A stretch of 64,000 nt of DNA from CAZHPR01 sp964534305 (GTDB lineage Bacteria; Patescibacteriota; Minisyncoccia; Phycocordibacterales; WO2-35-19), in assembly GCA_964534305.1 (NCBI GenBank), contig CAZHPR010000002.1, positions 40,110 through 104,109 on the forward strand, in the 5' to 3' direction. The position numbers were made by a program, and so were the translations under genes. The number at the start of each line of letters is the position of its first letter. Within the stretch, counting starts at the first letter, position 1. Under the pieces are notes generated by a model that worked only from the letters and a program-made list of their open reading frames with translations, was not told the DNA's origin and made no database searches. Positions 1 through 8,217 of the stretch are shown in pieces.

Positions 1-1744
1 CTGTCTTTAGATTAATCATCGCAACAATAACGAACATCCCATCATCAGAGAGCATTTTCCTATCTCGCATAACAACTTCTTGAACATCAGCAATAGCAAA
101 CCCATCAACCATAACAGGAGATGAAGGAGCGGTGTCTTTGAGGGCTTTTATTTTCTCTCCTTTTTCTTGTATTTCTACAATCATACCGTTGTCCGGTACT
201 ATTATGTTTTCTGCTGGCATGCCCAAAGATCTAGCAAGCTCTTCGTGGACCCGAAGCATATAGTGGTTGCCATGGATCGGCATAAAGAATTTTGGCTTTA
301 TCTTTTTGTGTAGCCACTCAAGCTCACCCTTATTACCATGACCAGTAGAGTGGATATAAACATCGCTGGTTCGGTAATGTATTATTTTTGCTCCCTGTCT
401 TGCAAGGTTGTCTTTGAGTTTTTGTACAGCTCTTTCGTTGCCCGGTATTATAGAAGAAGATAGCAAAATAGTGTCTCGGTTGCTTATCTTTATGTATTTA
501 TGACTCTTGTTAGACATTCTCATAAGAGCCGCAAATTCATCTCCCTGGGCACCGGTAGCAAGGATTATAACTCTATCCGGAGGTAGGTTATCCATTTCTT
601 CTACAGTGACTATGGTGTTTTTGTTTACTTTGAGTCTGTCTAATGACCTTACGATTTCGATGTTTTGCTTCATACTTCTTCCTTCTACAACCACTTTTTT
701 GCCATTTCTTTCAGCTGCTTCTATGATTGCGATGATTCTCTCTATTTGTGAAGCAAATGTTCCAATAATAAGTCTTCTTTTTGTGTTTTTTATTATTTCC
801 TCCAGATTTTTGTGTACCAGTTTTTCTGGGGTCGAGAATCCTGGGTTTTCTACGTTTGTAGAATCCATCATAAGTAGTAGCACTTTTTCTTTTCCAAACC
901 TTGCGTACTCTTCTTGTTCTCTATCGCTAGGTATGCCGTCAGTGTGTTCAAGCTTGATGTCTCCTGGGTTTACGATTGATCCGTATGGTGTGTCTATAAT
1001 GATTCCCATTGAGTCTGGTATTGTGTGTGTGACCGCAAAAAATCTTACTCTAACTTTGCCGAGCATTATTGTGTCTTCTTTTTCTACAACTCTGATGTCC
1101 AAGGTTGGTAGGTGGGGGAATTCTTCCTGCCTTTTCTTTATCATTACTGTTGTAAGAGCGCGGGAGTATAGGGGAGGGTTGCCGATTCTGTCCATTATAT
1201 ACGGTATGCCTCCTATGTGGTCTAGGTGTCCGTGAGTTATGAGTACCCCTCTTATTTTGTCCTTTCTTTCCTCGAGGTATTTTGTGTTTGGAAGTATATA
1301 GTCAACTCCTGGAGTATCTTCATCTCTAAATTGGAAACCAGCATCAACAACTATAATATCATCACCGATCTCGATTGCGGTCATGTTTTTGCCAATCTCT
1401 TCAACGCCTCCTAGGGGGATGATTCTTATATTGTCTCCTACGCTAGGAATGTTTAAGGTTTCGTTTGTTGGGGCTCTCTCTACTCTCGGGGCTTCAGGTC
1501 TCTTTGGGGCTCTTCTGCTAGAAATTCTAAGAGAAGGGCGGGCTCTCTTTGCTGAGTGACTATTTGCCCCGGAGACAAAAGGAGCACGGTGAACTCGTCT
1601 TTCTGTGGAGACAGAATTTTTGGAATTCTCCGTTTGGTAGCTTGTTGAGTTTTTGGTCTCTACACTTCTAAAGCTTCTTATCCTGCTTCTGTTGTGAGGT
1701 GTAGATCTTCCACCAGAAGAATGAGACCTTTGATTTGGGTTCAT
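1..1744 (-). CDS. rnj: Ribonuclease J, partial (C-terminus beyond left edge)
   Basis: This is a metallo-beta-lactamase/beta-CASP RNase that degrades and matures RNA as endonuclease and 5' exonuclease. The reverse-strand frame is open from an ATG at 1744 to the window edge, about 581 codons. The metal-binding motif HGHLDHIGG is read at about 1216-1240, preceded by the family block around GGVEEIGKNM. Roughly the first 90 residues are a Ser/Arg/Lys-rich low-complexity extension that the classic Bacillus enzyme lacks; such a tail could contact RNA (inference). The C-terminal domain is off the window. The gene lies 32 bp downstream of the solute-binding protein gene and looks like the end of a secG-SBP-rnj transcription unit. 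Confidence 0.93.
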   Translation of the reverse strand, partial: MNPNQRSHSSGGRSTPHNRSRIRSFRSVETKNSTSYQTENSKNSVSTERRVHRAPFVSGANSHSAKRARPSLRISSRRAPKRPEAPRVERAPTNETLNIPSVGDNIRIIPLGGVEEIGKNMTAIEIGDDIIVVDAGFQFRDEDTPGVDYILPNTKYLEERKDKIRGVLITHGHLDHIGGIPYIMDRIGNPPLYSRALTTVMIKKRQEEFPHLPTLDIRVVEKEDTIMLGKVRVRFFAVTHTIPDSMGIIIDTPYGSIVNPGDIKLEHTDGIPSDREQEEYARFGKEKVLLLMMDSTNVENPGFSTPEKLVHKNLEEIIKNTKRRLIIGTFASQIERIIAIIEAAERNGKKVVVEGRSMKQNIEIVRSLDRLKVNKNTIVTVEEMDNLPPDRVIILATGAQGDEFAALMRMSNKSHKYIKISNRDTILLSSSIIPGNERAVQKLKDNLARQGAKIIHYRTSDVYIHSTGHGNKGELEWLHKKIKPKFFMPIHGNHYMLRVHEELARSLGMPAENIIVPDNGMIVEIQEKGEKIKALKDTAPSSPVMVDGFAIADVQEVVMRDRKMLSDDGMFVIVAMINLKT

Positions 1745-1776
1745 AATTTAATTATTTGTAATATATTTTCTAATTT

Positions 1777-3531
1777 TTACCTTTGAGCGAATATGTTCCA
1801 AACTTTATCAGTTTCTATAAACAATTTTTCTATATTCTGGAATCTTTCGTTTGGAGAAGAAACTGGTTTAAGGGAAATATTTTTTATTTTTGATGTTGGT
1901 ACATAAACGAAGTCTGGAGAAAAGAGGAATATCGCCGGCACATCTTTCTTTATTTCTTCAATGACCTCTCTCCTTTTTTCTTTTATCAGTTGCTGGTCGC
2001 TGGTTGATCTGATCTCTTCGAGCAGTTTGTCTGTCTTTATGTTTGCGTATAGTGCTACATTAAGTCCAGGATCGTTTCTTTGTGAAGAATGCCAGAATGG
2101 ATAGAGATCTCCCTCAGATCCGATAACCTCACCAAAAAGTAGGGCGTCATACTTTCTTGGTCTGATGACATTCTGATTTAAGTCTGATATTTCAAAAACC
2201 TTTATATCTACTACTGCTCCGATTTTCTCCCATTCTTCCTTTAGGATCTCAGCAGACCTTTTTAGCTCGGGTACTTCTGAAGTTGATAGAGAGAAACGTA
2301 GAGAAATTGTATCAGATCCTTTTTTCTTTTCAAGCACACCTTCTTCATTTAAAGACCAGCCGTTATTTTCTAGCAAACTCTTTGCTTCGGCAATCGATTC
2401 TTCTTGGGTTTTGGTACTTTCATATATGTCTAAAGGTGTTGGTCCATCTATTTTTTTACCGAAGCCCATAAGTATTTCTTGCACAATCCTCTCTCTGGGA
2501 GCTGATATGCTGAGCGCCTGACGAACTTCTTTGTTTAGAAATAGGGCAGATTGGTTTTGGTTTAAGAATAGTCCAAAAACTCTAGGCAGAGAAGATACTA
2601 CTGTCTTTTTGCCATTGTCCTCAAGTCTCTTGGCTATATTTTGGGATATATTGCTTATACTGTCTATTTCCCCGTTCTCAAAAGCTTTTATAAGATCATT
2701 CTCGTTGTTAAAAAATTTGAACGTTATATTTTTTATAAGAGGTCGTCCTTGGGTGTATTTGTTGTAGCTTTCTAACTTTATATTTACAGGGATACCACCG
2801 GAATTTCTTTTCAAATCCTTTATTTTGTATGGTCCAGAACCTACTGGTGTTATATTGAATTCACTAAAGGCAAATTCTTCGGAAGTTACATTTTGCCAGA
2901 TATGTTTTGGCAAAATCCCTAGTGTTGCGACTTCACTAAACATGGAATAAGGTTTCCTTAGAATAAATCTTATGTTTTTTTCATCTATCTTTTCTATTGA
3001 TACTCCTTCCCAACTAGCTCTCTTCGGACTTTTTATTACAGGATCCAAGACTTTTTCAATTGTAAATATTATATCGTCAGAAGTTACCGGCTTTCCGTCG
3101 TGGAAAAAGGCATCATTTCTTATACGAAAATCATAAACAATACCGTCGCTTGATATAGAAAATGATTCGGCCAGATCTCCCTCAAACTCACCCGATTCAC
3201 TCTGCTTTAGAAGTCCTGAATATATAATTTCTACCAAATCTTTGTCCGTGTCCCCGAGTGAGAGTACTGGGTTTATAAACCGGGGACTTCCTACCATCCC
3301 TTCAGAAAAGGAGCCTCCAAACTTTGGCATTTCTGTTGTAAACACACCTTGTGTTTGCCAGAGCATCAATATACTTGTCACAGAAAATATGATTGCAAGG
3401 ACAAAGAAAGCAACCCTTGTTGATGGCCCCATCGATCCTACCGATCTTTCAATCCAAGAAATTATCTTTATTTTTCTTGTCCTTATAAAAAGAACATCAA
3501 AAAAAGATATTATTTTTTCGTAAGTTTTCAT
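1777..3531 (-). CDS. Extracellular solute-binding protein, family 5 (peptide/nickel type)
   Basis: The product is an OppA/DppA-like binding protein of about 584 residues. Residues around 35-60 form one hydrophobic segment that probably anchors it in the membrane; no lipobox cysteine is seen. The mature part has the usual family 5 course, starting with FINPVLSLGDTDKDLVE and continuing through SFSISSDGIVYDFRIRNDAFFHDGKPVTSDD. I start at the ATG at 3531; an in-frame GTG lies 15 bases upstream. No ABC permease or ATPase gene is in the window, so a transport role cannot be shown here. It sits between secG and rnj on the same strand. Confidence 0.88.
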   Translation of the reverse strand: MKTYEKIISFFDVLFIRTRKIKIISWIERSVGSMGPSTRVAFFVLAIIFSVTSILMLWQTQGVFTTEMPKFGGSFSEGMVGSPRFINPVLSLGDTDKDLVEIIYSGLLKQSESGEFEGDLAESFSISSDGIVYDFRIRNDAFFHDGKPVTSDDIIFTIEKVLDPVIKSPKRASWEGVSIEKIDEKNIRFILRKPYSMFSEVATLGILPKHIWQNVTSEEFAFSEFNITPVGSGPYKIKDLKRNSGGIPVNIKLESYNKYTQGRPLIKNITFKFFNNENDLIKAFENGEIDSISNISQNIAKRLEDNGKKTVVSSLPRVFGLFLNQNQSALFLNKEVRQALSISAPRERIVQEILMGFGKKIDGPTPLDIYESTKTQEESIAEAKSLLENNGWSLNEEGVLEKKKGSDTISLRFSLSTSEVPELKRSAEILKEEWEKIGAVVDIKVFEISDLNQNVIRPRKYDALLFGEVIGSEGDLYPFWHSSQRNDPGLNVALYANIKTDKLLEEIRSTSDQQLIKEKRREVIEEIKKDVPAIFLFSPDFVYVPTSKIKNISLKPVSSPNERFQNIEKLFIETDKVWNIFAQR

Positions 3532-3573
3532 TTTAATTACACACACAAAGAAAACTCTTTATATATGTATTTA

Positions 3574-3789
3574 TTAATATAGTAAGTTAACCAAAGCAAA
3601 TACAACAAAAAGTACTGCTATAAATATTGTAAGTCTAAAAACAATAAGTTCTGCACCTCTCCTTGTTCTGGTATTGCCGGCAAAGTCACCACCGCCAAAA
3701 GCGCTTCCGAGAGAGCCTTCGGACTGTTGTAGTAATATGAGTGCTCCTAGAAAAACACTAAGGATTATCTGAATATAAGACAATATCAT
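3574..3789 (-). CDS. secG: Preprotein translocase subunit SecG
   Basis: This is the small two-helix subunit of the SecYEG translocon. The 71-residue product has a first membrane helix (ILSYIQIILSVFLGALILLQ), a Gly-rich loop with GSAFGGG, and a second helix near the C-terminus, which is the SecG pattern. The start at 3789 was chosen over an upstream in-frame ATG because the protein then begins directly with the first helix. A TATAAT box (read on the minus strand, 3805-3800) ends ten bases before this ATG, so the leader is very short. Confidence 0.92.
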   Translation of the reverse strand: MILSYIQIILSVFLGALILLQQSEGSLGSAFGGGDFAGNTRTRRGAELIVFRLTIFIAVLFVVFALVNLLY

Positions 3790-3799
3790 TGTTTTTGGT

Positions 3800-3842
3800 A
3801 TTATAGCATAGCATTTGTTTCTTGCAACAGTTGGTATATAAT
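3800..3842. promoter_or_regulatory. Divergent promoters of secG and groES
   Basis: For groES, a -35-like TTGTTT (3814-3819) and a TATAAT (3837-3842) are 17 bases apart on the plus strand. For secG, a minus-strand TGCTATAAT with its -10 at 3805-3800 has a TTGCAA box 16 bases further up. The two promoters overlap face to face. I saw no CIRCE-type inverted repeat that would indicate HrcA control of the chaperonin operon. Confidence 0.6.
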
Positions 3843-3898
3843 ATTGCCGCGACCATGCAAAATGGTGCAAAACTAATTACAATTAAATAAAAAAGAGT

Positions 3899-4237
3899 AT
3901 GAAGAAGAATCAAAAGACAAAAAAGACTGCAAATCCTCGGACGGAGCTTCTTCCTCTGGGGGATAGGGTAATCATAAGACCTCTTTCTGTAGAGGAAGTT
4001 AGCAAGACTTACTCCGGCATAATAATCCCTGATACGGTAAGCAAGGAGAGATCTGAGCAGGGAGAAGTTATCGCTGTGGGTGAAGGTAGATTGCAGGATG
4101 GCAAGAGGGTACCGGTTTCTGTAAAAAAAGGAGATAGGGTGGTCTTTTCAAAATATGGTTATGATGAAGTAAAAATAGACGAAAAAGAGTACTACATTCT
4201 TAGAGAAGAAAACATTTTGGCAGTGATAAAAAACTAA
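3899..4237 (+). CDS. groES: Co-chaperonin GroES
   Basis: The 112-residue product is the lid of the GroEL folding chamber. It begins with about 15 basic residues and then follows the family: LLPLGDRVIIRPL, a mobile-loop region around SKTYSGIIIPDT, and the terminal strand EYYILREENILAVIK. It is slightly longer than the usual 95 residues because of the N-terminal extension. The gene lies 38 bp before groEL, forming the standard operon, and follows a leader of roughly 50 bases. Confidence 0.97.
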   Translation: MKKNQKTKKTANPRTELLPLGDRVIIRPLSVEEVSKTYSGIIIPDTVSKERSEQGEVIAVGEGRLQDGKRVPVSVKKGDRVVFSKYGYDEVKIDEKEYYILREENILAVIKN

Positions 4238-4275
4238 ACTAATTTCTAATTATTCTAATTTAACTCAAAAATCAT

Positions 4276-5910
4276 ATGGCGAAGAAAATAATTTTCAACG
4301 AAGAAGCAAGACATTCTCTAAAGAAGGGTATAGACGCTGTAGCTGATGCGGTAAAGGTTACCATCGGTCCTCGGGGTAGAAACGTGGTTATAGATAGAGG
4401 TTTTGGGAGCCCCACTATTACAAACGACGGGGTCTCTATTGCGAAGGAAATTTCTCTCTCTGATAAGTTTGAAAATATGGGAGCTGAGATTATAAAGGAG
4501 GTGGCAAACAAGACCAACGATGTTGCGGGAGATGGTACTACCACTTCAGTAATTCTTACACAGGCGATAGTAAATGAAGGAATGAAGCATACCACCATGG
4601 GGGTAAACGCGATGGGACTCAAGTCTGGTATAGAAGAAGCAGCTCTTAAGGCTGTAACAATACTTGGTCAGATCGCCAAGCCGATAAAAAACAAAGAAGA
4701 AATAAGGCAAGTTGCGACAATCTCTGCGGAATCAGAGGAGGTGGGGGCGATAATAGCTGATACCATAGAAAAGGTTGGTAAGGATGGGGTAGTTACTGTA
4801 GAAGAATCCCAGACGTTTGGAGTGGATTCTGAGGTTGTTGAAGGGCTCGAGTTTGATAAGGGTTATATCTCTCCTTATATGGTGACTAATGCTGAGAGGA
4901 TGGAAGCTGAATACAAAGATGTGCCGATTCTAATTACAGACAAAAAAGTATCTTCAATCAAAGAAATTTTACCCCTACTAGAATCTCTTGCTCAGAGTGG
5001 CAAGAAGGAGCTAGTTATCATTGCTGATGATGTGGATGGGGAGGCTCTGTCGACATTTTTGGTCAACAAACTGCGTGGAGGTTTCTCTGTGCTTGCGGTC
5101 AAGGCACCTGGGTTTGGTGATAGAAAAAAAGAAATGTTGCAAGATATCGCTTCTGTAGTCGGGGCAAAGGTCATCTCAGAGGAGCTTGGTCTAAAACTTG
5201 AGAATGCTAACTCTGATGCTCTGGGCAGTGCAAGTAAGGTTGTAAGTAAGAAAGAAAGTACTGTTATTGTCGGCGGTAAAGGAAGGAAGACAGATATTGA
5301 AAAACGAATCGCTTCTCTCAAAAAGCAAAAAGAGTCGGTGTCTTCAAAGTATGATAAAGAAAAAATAGACGAAAGGATTGCAAAGCTCTCTGGTGGAGTC
5401 GCTGTGATCAGGGTAGGTGCCGCTACAGAGACAGAGATGAAGTATCTGAAACTCAAAATCGAAGATGCGGTCGCGGCTACCAAGGCAGCTATCGCTGAAG
5501 GTATAGTGGCTGGGGGCGGATCGGCTTTGGTAAGAGTTGCAAAAAAGATGAAAGAAATGAAGTCAAAAAACTTTGCTACTCCTGAAATGGCTCTTGGTTA
5601 TGAAATTATAATCAAATCTCTCGAAGCTCCCCTCAGGCAGATCGTGCTCAATACTGGCAATGCTGACGGTTCTGTCGCTGTCGAAAGGATAATGAGCTCA
5701 GAGAAAGAAAATGTTGGGTTCAATGCTCTACTAGAATCATTCTCTGATGATTTGATCAAGGATGGAATTATAGATCCAGTAAAGGTTACCCGTTCTGCTT
5801 TGCAGAATGCAGCAAGCGCGGCGGGAATCTTGCTCACTACAGAAGTTGCAATTGCAGATAGGGAAGAGAAGAAATCCCACTCGCACGGCTCTGAAGAAAT
5901 GGGGTATTAG
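4276..5910 (+). CDS. groEL: Chaperonin GroEL
   Basis: This 544-residue protein is the ATP-driven folding ring that works with GroES. The apical, intermediate and equatorial signatures are all present: TIGPRGRNVVIDRGFGSPTI near residue 30, the nucleotide-binding DVAGDGTTTSVILTQA near 85, and the C-terminal equatorial block ending in ILLTTEVAIAD. The tail is short and ends SHSHGSEEMGY instead of the usual GGM repeats. A hairpin terminator follows at 6154-6181 after a repeat-containing spacer. Confidence 0.98.
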   Translation: MAKKIIFNEEARHSLKKGIDAVADAVKVTIGPRGRNVVIDRGFGSPTITNDGVSIAKEISLSDKFENMGAEIIKEVANKTNDVAGDGTTTSVILTQAIVNEGMKHTTMGVNAMGLKSGIEEAALKAVTILGQIAKPIKNKEEIRQVATISAESEEVGAIIADTIEKVGKDGVVTVEESQTFGVDSEVVEGLEFDKGYISPYMVTNAERMEAEYKDVPILITDKKVSSIKEILPLLESLAQSGKKELVIIADDVDGEALSTFLVNKLRGGFSVLAVKAPGFGDRKKEMLQDIASVVGAKVISEELGLKLENANSDALGSASKVVSKKESTVIVGGKGRKTDIEKRIASLKKQKESVSSKYDKEKIDERIAKLSGGVAVIRVGAATETEMKYLKLKIEDAVAATKAAIAEGIVAGGGSALVRVAKKMKEMKSKNFATPEMALGYEIIIKSLEAPLRQIVLNTGNADGSVAVERIMSSEKENVGFNALLESFSDDLIKDGIIDPVKVTRSALQNAASAAGILLTTEVAIADREEKKSHSHGSEEMGY

Positions 5911-6037
5911 GGAACTACCTCACCCTTCTTCTCGCTTAAGCAGCTACCTCATCCCCAGCCCTTCCTTACAGGAACTGTCCACTCATTGGATTTTTATTAA
6001 AAAATCTCAATGAGCCTTACGAAGCTCCAAGTATTCG

Positions 6038-6146
6038 CTTCTCACCCCTTGCAAAGGGGAAGGGAGAAGAGAAAAACAATGTATTTTTTGGTACCCCCTC
6101 TCCTCTTGCAAGGAGAGGGGGATAGGGGGTGAGGTAGATTTCATAG
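6038..6146. repeat. Two copies of a CCCCT...AGGGG palindromic repeat
   Basis: Behind groEL lie two imperfect palindromes of one type: CCCCTTGCAAAGGGG at about 6045-6059, and a longer one built on CCCCTCTCCT...AGGAGAGGGG at about 6095-6120, followed by GGGGGTGAGGTAG. They resemble dispersed palindromic units that recur at 57541-57575 and inside tsaD, miaA and dusB in this window. Confidence 0.75.
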
Positions 6147-6153
6147 CTTCATG

Positions 6154-6181
6154 AAAAAACGGCTTATTTAAGCCGTTTTTT
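6154..6181 (+). terminator. Rho-independent terminator after groEL
   Basis: The palindrome AAAAAACGGCTTATTTAAGC continues to CGTTTTTT. It has a perfect AACGGCTT stem flanked by A and T runs, and could act in both directions. Confidence 0.85.
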
Positions 6182-6212
6182 GATACTTACTCCAAACAAA
6201 ATGAAATTTCCC

Positions 6213-6240
6213 TTGACAAAAAATACAGTTATGCTATACT
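6213..6240 (+). promoter_or_regulatory. Strong promoter of the 6.25-kb RNA
   Basis: A consensus TTGACA (6213-6218) and an extended -10 TGCTATACT (hexamer 6235-6240) are 16 bases apart. The predicted start is about 6247. The same arrangement precedes the unit at 57.2 kb. Confidence 0.85.
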
Positions 6241-6246
6241 TATATA

Positions 6247-6612
6247 CAGATGGTTCGACGGAACCTTCCGTACGACTCTCTAAGCTTCGTGTTTAGAGAG
6301 AAGTACAACACAGTGCGCGCGCAATAGCGCGGCGTTCTGGGGAATCCGACACCCGGTTGATGTTTTAGGGCTCGGACACGTCCCGTGCAAAGGACGCCGC
6401 ATAGTCCCCGCTTTCGCTAGCCGGTTTTTTATCGGTTGGCCGGCAGCGTCGCGAGCGGGTTGGTGGGGCCGCCTGAGGCTGTGCCCCTTGAGGCCGGTGT
6501 GCGGATGTGGAGATCGTCGCAGGCTCCCTTCCGCCACCGGCTCGAAAGTTCTTTTAAGATAATATGATCGCCACTCACAATCATTCATTTGGGGTTGAGT
6601 GGCGGTTTTTCT
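6247..6612 (+). ncRNA. Long GC-rich structured RNA of unknown family
   Basis: About 365 bases between a consensus promoter and a T-run hairpin terminator (6568-6612) are far richer in GC than the surroundings. The only plus-strand reading frame I found starting near the 5' end is about 25 codons (ATG at about 6250). Many nested stems can be drawn: GGTTC/GAACC at the 5' end, CTCTCTAA/TTAGAGAG inside GTAC/GTAC, GCGCGC/GCGCG, TCCGA/TCGGA, CCCGCT/AGCGGG enclosing GCCGG/CCGGC, GGGGC/GCCCC, and GCCGGTG/CACCGGC enclosing GCGGA/TCCGC. It does not show the hallmarks of RNase P RNA (found elsewhere here), a tRNA-like 3' end, or the SRP core. I do not recognise the family. Confidence 0.75.
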
Positions 6613-6670
6613 TTTTATAATCTATTCTTTTTAATTTTTATTTTTGCATTTTTAATTTATAATTATCCCC

Positions 6671-7189
6671 ATGGATATTTTTGCACACGCTGCTTGGACC
6701 AATATTGTTTTTTACAAAAAATACAAGAATGAAAGATTGAACAGGTTCTTAGCAATAATTTTTGGAGTCTTGCCTGATCTTGCTTCTTTTGCCCCCGTTT
6801 TTATTTACGGGATTTTTAGTCGCAAGGAATTTTTTGATCTTATAGGTTCAAATATCTGGGTGGTCAACTTTGCCAGCGAGTCTTACAAATACACTCACAG
6901 TATAGTGGTTTTTGTTTTTGTAGTTTTGGTAATTGCGGTAGTCAGAAAATTTTTGAACAAAAATCTAATCTACTGGCCAATGTTTGGTTGGGCTCTCCAT
7001 ATTCTAATTGATATACCCACACATAAAAATTTCTATGAGACTCCGTTTCTTTTCCCTCTTTCTGGTTATAAGTTTGGGCACGGTATCTCTTGGGGGCACC
7101 CCACCTTTATGATAATCAACTATTCGGTGCTTGCTCTCTTCTATATTGCCTGGGTTTTGTATAGAAATAAAAGGTTAAGTAGACCTTGA
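6671..7189 (+). CDS. DUF457/YdjM-like membrane-bound metal-dependent hydrolase family protein
   Basis: The 172-residue polytopic protein opens with MDIFAHAAWTN. It then has a GVLPDLASF segment, a membrane HS pair (KYTHSIVVFVFV), WALHILIDIPTH, and a late GHPTFM. These His/Asp positions at the membrane edges match the LexA-regulated YdjM/DUF457 group, described as putative inner-membrane metal hydrolases; the reaction is unknown. A TATAAT (6658-6663) ends seven bases before the ATG, so the mRNA is probably leaderless. Its stop codon overlaps the -35 box of the next RNA. Confidence 0.75.
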   Translation: MDIFAHAAWTNIVFYKKYKNERLNRFLAIIFGVLPDLASFAPVFIYGIFSRKEFFDLIGSNIWVVNFASESYKYTHSIVVFVFVVLVIAVVRKFLNKNLIYWPMFGWALHILIDIPTHKNFYETPFLFPLSGYKFGHGISWGHPTFMIINYSVLALFYIAWVLYRNKRLSRP

Positions 7190-7213
7190 CATTTTTTTTG
7201 GTTTTTGTATTAT
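7186..7213 (+). promoter_or_regulatory. Promoter of the 7.2-kb RNA
   Basis: TTGACA (7186-7191) contains the TGA stop of the preceding gene. A TATTAT (7208-7213) follows after 16 bases. Confidence 0.75.
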
Positions 7214-7219
7214 ATACGC

Positions 7220-7356
7220 AGTCTCGCCCTTGAGCCCAATCGACGGGCCGTCCCGGGGCGATAGGAGAGGACCTTACCCTCCGAAGGGGTCCTCTCCCCG
7301 CGCGCGCGGTCTGTGCATCTCACCTCCCTCCAAGGTGACACAGTCGCGCGCTTTTA
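7220..7356 (+). ncRNA. Short GC-rich RNA made of three hairpins
   Basis: About 135 bases fold into three consecutive hairpins. The first is TCGCCC/GGGGCGA with an inner GCCC/GGGC. The second is a nine-pair stem GAGAGGACC (7265-7273) with GGTCCTCTC (7288-7296). The last is a long GCGCGCG/CGCGCGC stem with an inner CACCT/AGGTG, followed by TTTTAATTT, which serves as terminator. No coding frame is apparent. It does not resemble tRNA, RNase P, SRP or tmRNA. A 6S-type role would need one long open hairpin, which is not what I see. Confidence 0.7.
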
Positions 7357-7390
7357 ATTTGCCTATTTTTTGTGATACAATACAGCCATT

Positions 7391-7945
7391 ATGGAAACAT
7401 CACTAATCATTTTAATATTACTAGCAGTACTAATTTTTTGGTTCATAATCTCTTACAACAGGTTTGTAAGGCTTGTAACTAGAGCAAAGGAAGCTCTTTC
7501 TGATATAGAAGTGCAGATGAAGAGAAGGTATGACCTCATACCCAATTTGGTAGAGACGGTAAAGGGTTATGCTTCTCATGAACAGGCTACCTTTGAAAAG
7601 GTGATCAATGCCCGCAATATAGCAATGTCTTCAAGGGGGGCAAAGGCAGAAGGGGAGGCGAACAATATGATTACTGAGAGCCTCAAGTCTATCTTTGCTC
7701 TATCAGAAAATTATCCAGATCTAAAGGCAAATCAAAACTTCCTAGAGCTACAAAGAGAACTTTCTGATACCGAAAACAAAATACAGGCTTCAAGAAGGTT
7801 TTATAACACAAACGTAAGAGATCTAAATATCGGCATAGATTCCTTCCCAGGCAATATTGTTGCAAAGATGTTTAGTTTCTCAAAGATGGAGTTTTTTGAG
7901 ACTGATAATGAAGCTGAAAAAGAACCAGTCAAAGTACAATTCTAA
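7391..7945 (+). CDS. lemA: LemA family protein
   Basis: The 184-residue protein has an N-terminal membrane helix (LIILILLAVLIFWFIIS). Its helical LemA domain follows: YNRFVRLVTRAKEALSDIEV, MKRRYDLIPNLVETVKGYASHEQATF, and a C-terminal YNTNVRDLNIGIDSFPGNIVA. The biochemical role of LemA is not settled; these are envelope-anchored helical proteins. An extended -10 (TGATACAAT, hexamer 7376-7381) ends nine bases before the ATG. The glutaredoxin gene follows after 25 bp. Confidence 0.95.
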   Translation: METSLIILILLAVLIFWFIISYNRFVRLVTRAKEALSDIEVQMKRRYDLIPNLVETVKGYASHEQATFEKVINARNIAMSSRGAKAEGEANNMITESLKSIFALSENYPDLKANQNFLELQRELSDTENKIQASRRFYNTNVRDLNIGIDSFPGNIVAKMFSFSKMEFFETDNEAEKEPVKVQF

Positions 7946-7970
7946 ATTTAAAAAATAATCCAAATGCAAC

Positions 7971-8204
7971 ATGAAAGAAGTAACAATATACTCAACACCA
8001 ACCTGCCACTTTTGTCACCTTGCCAAAGAGTTTTTTAAAGAAAACGGGGTTTCTTATACAGAATATGATGTTCTAAGTAACCTAGAAAAGAGACAAGAGA
8101 TGGTAGAGAAAAGCGGTGGGCTCGGGGTACCGGTTATAGTTATAAACGGGGAAGTCATTGTTGGTTTTGATCAAGGGAGAATAATGTCTCTTTTAGGTAT
8201 CTAA
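7971..8204 (+). CDS. Glutaredoxin-like thiol-disulfide protein
   Basis: The 77-residue thioredoxin-fold protein has the redox motif CHFC at residues 10-13 (STPTCHFCHLAKEFF). The cis-proline is in GVPVIVINGE and the glutathione-site GFDQGRI follows. The size and motif fit the NrdH/GrxC-like family that reduces protein disulfides in the cytoplasm. It sits between lemA and a small membrane protein, with short gaps suggesting co-transcription. Confidence 0.9.
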   Translation: MKEVTIYSTPTCHFCHLAKEFFKENGVSYTEYDVLSNLEKRQEMVEKSGGLGVPVIVINGEVIVGFDQGRIMSLLGI

Positions 8205-8217
8205 TTTAAAATATTTT

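Noticed and set aside
3790..3898. CIRCE heat-shock operator upstream of groES
   Set aside because: No TTAGCACTC-N9-GAGTGCTAA or close variant is present.
6280..6588. 102-codon reverse-strand ORF
   Set aside because: It is the shadow of the structured RNA; composition is arginine/proline-rich with no family features and no start signal.
6247..6612. tmRNA (the 5' part contains GGTTCGACGG, close to the tmRNA start)
   Set aside because: No tRNA-like 3' end pairing with the 5' end, no resume codon with a plausible Ala-rich tag, and the 5' GGTTC pairs locally with GAACC.
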